Origin: Scolanthus callimorphus
Taxonomy: Eukaryota; Cnidaria; Anthozoa; Actiniaria; Edwardsiidae
Reading direction: 5' to 3'
Assembly (NCBI GenBank): GCA_033964015.1
Contig: CM066920.1
Location: 9,639,912 to 9,703,911, forward strand
Length of the DNA: 64,000 nt
Notes under the pieces: generated by a model
Seen by the model: the letters and a program-made list of their open reading frames with translations, nothing else
Database searches by the model: none
What the model was told of the DNA's origin: nothing
Position numbers and translations under genes: made by a program
Shown: piece after piece, positions 57,240-64,000 of the stretch
Layout of the letters: each line of letters begins with the position of its first letter
Numbering within the stretch: the stretch's first letter is position 1

Positions 57240-58127
57240 GTGATCTCCTGCGCGAAAACTTGATATCTTCACGCGTGAAAAAATAACACACTTTTCTGCT
57301 CCATGCTAGATTTTTAGGTTTTACTCCAAATAAAATCAGAATTTGGTATTTCAGGCGTACGCAGCCTATAGGCCTGCAGGCACGGGACTGCAAATTTTAG
57401 GGGTGACTTTGGTACAAGTACTGTACTGCATTTATGAGCTTGGCCTTTACATTTGCAAAATCCTGTGCACGGCCGAGCCGTGACTGCAACTTTTGAAAAT
57501 CCTGCGTACGCCCGTGTTGATGCTTATATAATAAACAGAACATTACATGGCCGCTTGGAGATCAATTTTCAAAACTCTAAGATAAAATCCGGCCACGTAA
57601 TATCGTCTATGTCTTGAAGCCTCTCCTGTGCAATGTGTTTGAGAACACAAGGTATTCAGAATCGAGAAAAATAACGAGAAGGATTTCTTTGAAGTCGTTT
57701 AAGTTTCTTGCGAAACAAATTTAGACAGGTGGGTGAATGCGTGCGAATAGTATAATGAGGAGAGAATAGTCAGGGTGTGATCAATTTAATTTATATTTGA
57801 AATATTGTATTTTAGATTGTATTTTTAAGTAAACAATATTTTATCACGCGCGTTCGTATTGCAGTTGTAACGCATTTTTCACATTTTATTGCATACAATC
57901 AAACACTTTTTTCTTTCCACGCACCCACGTGCACTGCTGGCTAAGCGGCAGTTTGAACAGAATTTCGTTCAACACTTATTTTTTACCCCATATTCATTTC
58001 AATGACTGCTATCTCGACATGTATATTTTTTCTATTTCGGTTCATAATCTAAATCAATTTTCTCAGCAGCAATGCAAAGGCTCTTGATATTTGTTTCTAT
58101 GATAATGTAATTTTTTTTATCATACTA

Positions 58128-59218
58128 TTAATTCGATTTTAGCGTTTTTAGCTTTTTGTTGAGAGCGGTATTTTCCTCTTTCATTTGCTTGTAGTCGGCA
58201 GTGATCTTCTCAAGGTTGTTGGCAGTATTTTTCTGAGTCTCCGTGTCAATCTAAAAAAAAAACAGAACGTTTTATATTAGACTATTTGAAATAATTCATA
58301 ATCCAATTAGTCCCAGCTTTCAAAGAGATCAACATATGTTATTAAACGGCTTGCCGTTTAGAGCCAATTTGACTGAAATTACAACAACCGTTGACTTGGA
58401 TTTCCTTATACAAAAACTATATTGTTTTAGCATTGGTAACAAAAATATTCACTGAAAAGGAATTACTTATAATTGTGTTTTCACTGATTCTAAGGTTACT
58501 GGTCATGATTATTGGAAAGCGCATATCACATGTGGCCGAGAGTGGTCATAACGTCTCGTACAATGACACCGAAACCCAATCAATAAGCACTACATGGATG
58601 TAGTACCCACACTGAATATCGTGCCCCCATAATACCAATAATGGTGTATTTTTACACCAAGTGCAAATTTACACCAATCCCAGGGAGCTGCAAGCTAAGT
58701 ATTCAAGTAACCCCAGTCTTGGTGTAAATTTACACTGCCTGTTGGTCTACATTTACACCGTCTGTTGGTCTAAATTTACACCGCCTGTTGGTCTAAATTT
58801 ACACCGCCTGTTGGTCTAAGTTGATCTAAATTTACACTTCTTCGGAGTGCCCACAGCTGCAATGACTTTACACCAATTTTGGTAATACAGTTTCTCCCAG
58901 AAATTTAAAGTGAAGCCGATAAATATATATAATTTTCCTCCTATTTGAAATACCACACAACTTTACATAGAAATTAGTGCGCGCGCGACTTATCCGGACC
59001 AGGGCGTCCGGGTCGTAGGATTTCGGACAGCCCGCGAGCCAATCAGAGCGCGGCTGTTCAAAAAGATGCTGGGAAGATGCCCTGTTGAAAAAAGCTGCTT
59101 TGTCTTAGATTTCTATCACAAAACTATAACGCTATTACTGTACCTGCTCCTCCAAGTCTCTTATCTCTCTCATAATAACGCCAGTTTCTTCTACGGCTTG
59201 AATCAATTCTTTACAGTT
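58128..59218 (-). CDS. Duplicate terminal exon pair of CCDC22
   Basis: Exon 59218-59144 looks identical to CCDC22 exon 61705-61631, and exon 58250-58128 differs from the terminal exon 60648-60526 at five bases (three synonymous, Val to Ala and Ala to Thr). Both copies keep acceptor, donor, frame and the TAA stop. They could serve as alternative terminal exons of CCDC22 or be unused copies; they have no upstream exons of their own. They arose with the tandem duplication of about 2.06 kb described separately. Confidence 0.8.
58640..58845. repeat. Minisatellite of TTTACACC-containing units
   Basis: Several copies of a roughly 23-bp unit built on TTGGTCTAAATTTACACC lie here and, with fewer units, at about 61160-61335 in the other duplication copy. 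Unit number differs between the copies. Confidence 0.7.
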
Positions 59219-59238
59219 CTGTAATGACACACAAATTC

Positions 59239-61724
59239 CCATGCGTGTGCCTTGTGTGTATCTAAACCAATGAAATACCGGGTGATCTCCTGCGCGAAAA
59301 CTTGATATCTTCACGCGTGAAAATAACACACTTTTCTTCTCCATGATAGATTTTTAGGTTTTACTCAAATAAAATCAGAATTTGGTATTTCATTGATGCT
59401 TATGTAATAAACAGAACATTACATGGCGGATAAAATCCGGCCATGTAATATCGTCTATGCCTTGAAGCCTCTCCTGTGCAATGTGTTTGAGAACACAAGG
59501 TATTCAGAATCGAGAAAAACAACGAGAAGGATTTCTTTGAAGTGAAACAAATTTAGACAGGCGGGTGACTGCGTGCGAATAGTATAATGAGGAGAGCATA
59601 GTCAGGGTGTGATCAATTTAATTTATATTTGAAATATTGTATTTTAGATTGTAATTTTAATTAAACAATATTTTATCACGCGTTCGTCTTGCAGTTGTAA
59701 TATGGTAGGCACACCCGTTTTATCGCATGGCGGGGCTTTGGGGCCACTGGATGCTAACCTTACCCTGTGTTGCAGTCCTTGTATCATGGGAGTGTCTTGT
59801 CCAGGTGGCAATATTAAATAAACGCAAATGTGGTTCCGATTTTATCTTATTGTTTTTTATGTACCACGTGATGCGTTGTTTATGAACCACGTGATCAATA
59901 CGTTTGGGCGTTAACTTCGTTTGAGAGCAACAATACAAAGGATGCTCAAACTTACCACCCAAAAGTATTGATCACGTGGTACATCAACAACACAACACCT
60001 ATTTTTTGGTCGGGATGATCGTCGGAAAATTTCACTTTCACCCCTAAAAGATACCAAACATGGCGTGGCTCAAATAATTTTTGTTATCCTAAAAGATACC
60101 AATCAAGACATTTCCGTGTTTGGCTAAAATGCTGCCTTTAATGTTGTCTAATTTATCGTCTCCTCATCGAGTAATCTCTCTTGCACGGTTTTTAGAAGCA
60201 CTATCATGAGAAAAAACGAGTTGGACACATATTGCGGTGTCCTGGGATGCATAGTACATGAAAGTAAAAATATAAAAATCACATTTTATTGCATACAATC
60301 AACCACTTTTTTCTTTCCACGCACCCTGCTGGCTTAGCGGCAGTTTGAACAGAATTTCGTTCAACACTTGTTTTTTACCCCATATTCATTTCAATGACTG
60401 CTATCTCGACATGTATATCTTTTTCTATTTCGGTTCATAATCTAAATCAATTTTCTCAGCAGCAATGGTTTTGCAAAGGCTCTTGATATTTGTTTCTATG
60501 AAAATGTAATTTTTTTATCATACTATTAATTCGATTTTAGCGCTTTTAGCTTTTTGTTGAGCGCTGTATTTTCCTCTTTCATTTGCTTGTAGTCGACAGT
60601 GATCTTCTCAAGGTTGTTGGCAGTATTTTTCTGAGTCTCCGTATCAATCTAAAAAAACAACGTTTTGTATTAGACTATTTTAAATAAGGCATAATCCAAA
60701 TAGTCCCAGTTTTCAAAGAGATAAACATATTATAAATAAATATATTATATAGCAAACAGAAAATTTTTTAATTGTAGCCCGCGCGGGCTACATTGAATTT
60801 GTAGCCCGCCACGTGACCATGATAGAACCAATCAGAGCGCGCGCTTTGATCGAATAAATACGAGCTATATAATAACATGTTATTTACCGGCTGGCAGTTT
60901 AGAGCCAATTTGACTGAAATTGCAACAACCTGTTGACTTCGATTACCTTTTAGAAAAACTATATTGTTTTACGCCAGTTTTATAATTGTGCTTTCACTGA
61001 TTCTAAGGTTGTTGGTCATGATTATTGGAAAGCGCATATCAGATTTGGCCGAGGGTGGTCATAACGTTTCGTACAATGACACCGAAACCCAATCAATAAG
61101 CACTACATGGGTGTAGTACCCTCACTGAATATCGTGCCCCCATAATACCAATAATGGTGTATTTTTACACCAAGTGTAAATTTACACCAATCCCAGGGAG
61201 CTGCAAGCTAAGTATTCAAGTAACCCCAATCTTGATGTAAATTTACGCCGCCTGTTGGTCTAAATTTACACCGTCTGTTGGTCTAAATGTACACCGCCTG
61301 TTGGTCTAAGTTGATCTAAATTTACACTTCTTCGGAGTGCCCACAGCTGCAATGACTTTACACCAATTTTGGTAATACGGTTTTTCCCAGAAATTTAAAG
61401 TGAAGCCGATAAATAATATATTATTTTCCTCCTATTTGAAATACCACAACTTTACATAGAAATTAGTGCGCGCGCGACTCATCCGGACCAGGGCGTCCGG
61501 GTCGTGGGATTCCGGACAGCCCGCGAGCCAATCAGAGCGCGGCTGTTCAAAAATGCTGGGAAGATGCCCTGTTGAACAAAGCTGCTATGTCTTAGATTTC
61601 TATCACAAAACTATAACGCTATTACTGTACCTGCTCCTCCAAGTCTCTTATCTCTCTCATAATAACGCCAGTTTCTTCTACGGCTTGAATCAATTCTTTA
61701 CAGTTCTGTAATGACACACAAATT
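59239..61724. repeat. Tandem segmental duplication, copy 2 (with 0.58-kb extra segment)
   Basis: Collinear with 57178-59238, except that 59701-60279 has no counterpart in copy 1 (break near 57871). The extra segment contains inverted CACGTG-bearing arms (GTACCACGTGAT near 59860, ATCACGTGGTACA near 59970), as expected of a foldback insertion. Copy 2 holds the CCDC22 exons adjacent to the rest of the gene. Confidence 0.82.
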
Positions 61725-64000
61725 CTTGAAGTGACCATCTACTACGATGTTTTAAAAGTCTGAGTTTCTTGTCTCATCCGAAAGACGTGAAACACAGTAG
61801 AACAAAGTTCAACTCCCAATATGAACCAACATCGACCAAGACCCGAACAGAAAGAAAATTTCCTCTGTCACGGCCAGGAGTCGAACTTGGACCACAGCGG
61901 TGAGAGACCCAGCGCCGTAACGATGAGCCAACCGTGCTTCTTTCTCTTCACAATCACTATTTCATGAATCACAGGCTTCAAATAAGTAATCTTGTGATTT
62001 TTCGTTTTCAGAAAAATCGTATTAATTGGCGACTAAAACTAATTGTTTTGCGACAATTGTTGAATGCTTAGGAAGTGGCCGACTGGCAGCTTGTCAAACC
62101 AGTTAATTTCAATCCTTGAGTCACTTGTAATACATACCTCATGAAGACTGGCTAGGTACTTGTACGCCTTTCGACACGCTTCGTCCTTTCTGGCATCCTA
62201 CAATGGCGTCATAGCGTGGTGATTAGTGATGCGTTTGTAGCCATGATAAAATGCGGAACTCCAAAATCAGCAGTGCTATTTGACTAAAGCATGTCTTAGA
62301 TATTATAGACTAAATTAGAAAGGATAATGGAAATAGATGTTGTTGAGGTAAGGAAATCATTGATGAAAAAGACGAACTAATGCAATTGTTGTATGCATGA
62401 GCGCCCCAAGGCCACAAGTGCGTGCCAAGAGGGTGAATATGATGATGATGACGAGGAGGAGGTAGAGAAGGAGGTGGAGGATGATGTGGAGGAGGTAGAG
62501 AAGGATCAGAAAGCCGAGAAGGAGGAGGAGGTAGAGAAGGATGAGAAAGCCGAGAAGGAGGAGGAGGTAGAGAAGGAGGAAGGAGGCAGAGAAGGAGGAG
62601 GAGGTAGAGAAGGAGGAGGAGGCAGAGAAGGAGGGGGTAGAAAAGGAGGAGGCAGAGAAGGAGGAGGAGGTAGAGAAGGATGAGGAGGCAGAGAAGGAGG
62701 AGGTAGAGGAGGCAGAGAAGGAGGGGGTAGAGAAAGAGGAGGTAGAGAAGGAGGTAAATTAGGAGGAGGAGTTAGAGAAGGAAGAGGATACATTTTACTC
62801 ACTCTGAAAATCAACTCATCAGTGACGGTGAAAGTTCGATCGAGTTTCCCCGAAAGCTGATTGATCTCCTTCTGGACGCTCTTCGTATCAATCAAGATCT
62901 GACAAAGTTAGAACAAACGGTATGACTGAGAATGTGATACGACGTGATGTCTTTCAGCTATAAGAAATTCCTCGCGCTGATTGGTCGAGTTTTGTTTTCT
63001 CTTGCTATAATCCAACTGGTGACGCGCGAGCTTTATTGTGGTCATTTCAAAAAATGACATTTTGATTTACACCTTGATCTACCTTGTTGATTTCGTCCTT
63101 CTGTTTCTTGATGTTACCAACAATTTCTAATATTCTACGAGTGTACGCAGATCGATTAACATCCCGGCTCATTCGTTCGTATTCAGCCACCTGAGGAATG
63201 AAAACAAATAATAAATTCCAAGCCTGATGCAAAACACTTTTTTTTTTCGCCTGCCACTACTCCTCTCACCAGTTGCTTATACAGGTCATCTTTGCCTCTC
63301 GCCTCATCAGCAACTTCTTTCATTTTCTCTCGTAATGTCTTGATTTCTTCTAGTTTTTTCTGAGTCTCGGACTACAAAAATAAAACGTTAAAAGCTGTAA
63401 ATATGATATATGACCGTTCTACGGAATTAATTTTCTTTTAAGTCTTTGCTGTGCGCCCGTTACCCTGGTCTGATCCGTCAATCTTCATGTGTCTGTCTGC
63501 CTGTCCGTTTCCCTGTCCGTCCGTCCATCACCTTGCCTGCCTGACCATCTGCCTCCGTGTCTCTGTTGGTCTGTCCATCCATGTGTCTCCGACTTTGTGT
63601 CTGTCTGACTGTCTCTCTGTCTGTCTGTCCGTTTATCACCCTGTCCGTCTACCTCACTGTCCGTCCGGCTCCCTGTGTCTGTCAGTTGGTGTCCCCCTAA
63701 ATACTCACCACTTTCGTTGAGTTAAGCACTTTCAGTTCCCTATACTGGTCTATAAGACCCGTGCGATGTTTCTCCCACTGCTGTGCCAGATTGACAAGCC
63801 GTCCGGCACTTGAGTCAACCACGGCCTGAAAAGGTACAAGTGACGATATTTAGCTTGCGCGTTCTTGACGCAACAAGGATACCTATTATGCGTACACGGT
63901 GACTAAACAGTTCGAGTTTTCGTACGGAACAAAATGTTTTTGAGGGAGATGAGAAATGCTTTGCTGCCAAAAGAATATTACCTCAATGAGATCTGCGCGC
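60526..64000 (-). CDS. CCDC22: CCDC22, C-terminal exons (partial, 5' part beyond right edge)
   Basis: CCDC22 pairs with CCDC93 and COMMD proteins in the CCC module of the Commander complex, which recycles membrane proteins from endosomes. Exons on minus: 64000-63982 (partial), 63825-63709, 63371-63270, 63190-63083, 62898-62803, 62197-62138, 61705-61631, 60648-60526 with TAA at 60528-60526. All are phase 0 with GT-AG junctions. Family landmarks in order: AGRLVNLAQQWEKHR, YTRRILEIVGNIKKQKDEI, LSGKLDRTFTVTDELIF, RKAYKYLASLHE, GVIMREIRDLEEQ and NLEKITVDYKQMKEEN. These correspond to the conserved coiled-coil C-terminus of vertebrate CCDC22. About 232 residues of an expected roughly 630 are present. 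Introns contain GA-rich and TGTC-rich simple repeats and a SINE. The last two exons are duplicated downstream at 58128-59218. Confidence 0.95.
61730..61935 (-). mobile_element. tRNA-derived SINE
   Basis: On the minus strand, GCACGGTTGGCTCATCGTTA begins a tRNA-like head with an A-box-like TGGCTCATCG and a B-box AGTTCGACTCC, ending in CCGTGAC; about 130 bp of unrelated body follow. The D-stem and T-stem do not pair well, so a functional tRNA gene is unlikely. In the CCDC22 intron between exons 62138 and 61705. Confidence 0.55.
62430..62790. repeat. GA-rich (GAGGAGGTAGAGAAG)n repeat
   Basis: Lies in a CCDC22 intron next to exon 62898-62803. Frames rich in Glu on plus and Pro/Leu/Ser on minus come only from this repeat. 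Confidence 0.85.
63475..63695. repeat. TGTC/CCGT-rich simple repeat
   Basis: Degenerate CTGTCTGTCCGTCC units lie in a CCDC22 intron. The Cys-rich frame across it is an artefact of the repeat. Confidence 0.8.

Larger units (their letters stand above)
57178..59238. repeat. Tandem segmental duplication, copy 1
   Basis: Copy 1 runs from inside a hairpin element (TTCCCATGCGTGTGCCTT near 57176) to ACAAATTC just past the duplicated CCDC22 exon. Copy 2 begins with the same hairpin fragment near 59236 and ends at ACAAATTCTTG near 61724. The junction shows short microhomology (ATTC). The copies share non-coding sequence closely, so the event is fairly recent. Confidence 0.85.

Noticed and set aside
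61862..61935. Functional tRNA gene
   Set aside because: A- and B-box-like blocks are present, but D- and T-stems pair poorly and a SINE-like body follows.
62393..62895. Long Glu-rich (plus) and Pro/Leu-rich (minus) open frames
   Set aside because: Both come from the GAGGAG-type simple repeat in a CCDC22 intron; the minus frame is only exon 62898-62803 read through its donor.
1..64000. CRISPR arrays, operons, prokaryotic or viral genes
   Set aside because: No regularly spaced identical repeats with unique spacers and no bacterial or viral coding clusters; intron-exon genes and TIR elements account for the window.

Overview
This is eukaryotic nuclear DNA. Genes are split by GT-AG introns, intergenic space is long and AT-rich, and non-autonomous DNA transposons, hairpin repeats and LINE/SINE fragments are dense. 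The proteins are animal-type. The mix of near-vertebrate ERCC2, C2CD3 and CCDC22 with an intronless class A receptor and very many TIR elements points to a non-bilaterian animal, most likely an anthozoan cnidarian (coral or sea anemone). The species cannot be told from the sequence.

Layout: (1) 747-14528, minus strand: the first 14 coding exons of C2CD3 (centriole and ciliogenesis protein, about 732 residues), continuing beyond the left edge. Intron 2 holds two nearly identical 1.2-kb TIR elements. (2) 15044-19567, plus strand: ERCC2/XPD helicase in only two coding exons, head-to-head with C2CD3 across a short shared promoter. A one-base deletion breaks the frame at residue 415/416. (3) 19568-38818: about 19 kb with no confident gene. 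It holds a 0.9-kb gapless palindrome, a pair of inverted 0.75-kb repeats whose 322-bp core is flipped relative to its flanks, TIR elements and tandem repeats. Three weak exon candidates are recorded. (4) 38819-39967, plus: an intronless class A GPCR. (5) 39968-48833: elements with recognisable target-site duplications, plus an orphan copy of the first exon of the next gene. (6) 48834-57060, plus: an SLC36/PAT-type amino acid transporter in nine exons, with a second one-base deletion in exon 6. (7) 58128-64000, minus: the 3' part of CCDC22, tail-to-tail with the transporter. Its last two coding exons lie in a tandem duplication, giving a second intact set.

No operon logic applies. C2CD3 (centriole), ERCC2 (TFIIH, DNA repair and transcription), the transporter and CCDC22 (Commander endosomal recycling) are separate housekeeping-type genes. 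Two independent single-base deletions in otherwise perfect conserved genes, and many long poly-G/poly-C tracts, suggest that base-level assembly error should be excluded before calling any null allele. The most unusual structures are the core-inverted repeat pair, the duplicated CCDC22 terminal exons, the orphan SLC36 first exon and the gapless palindrome.
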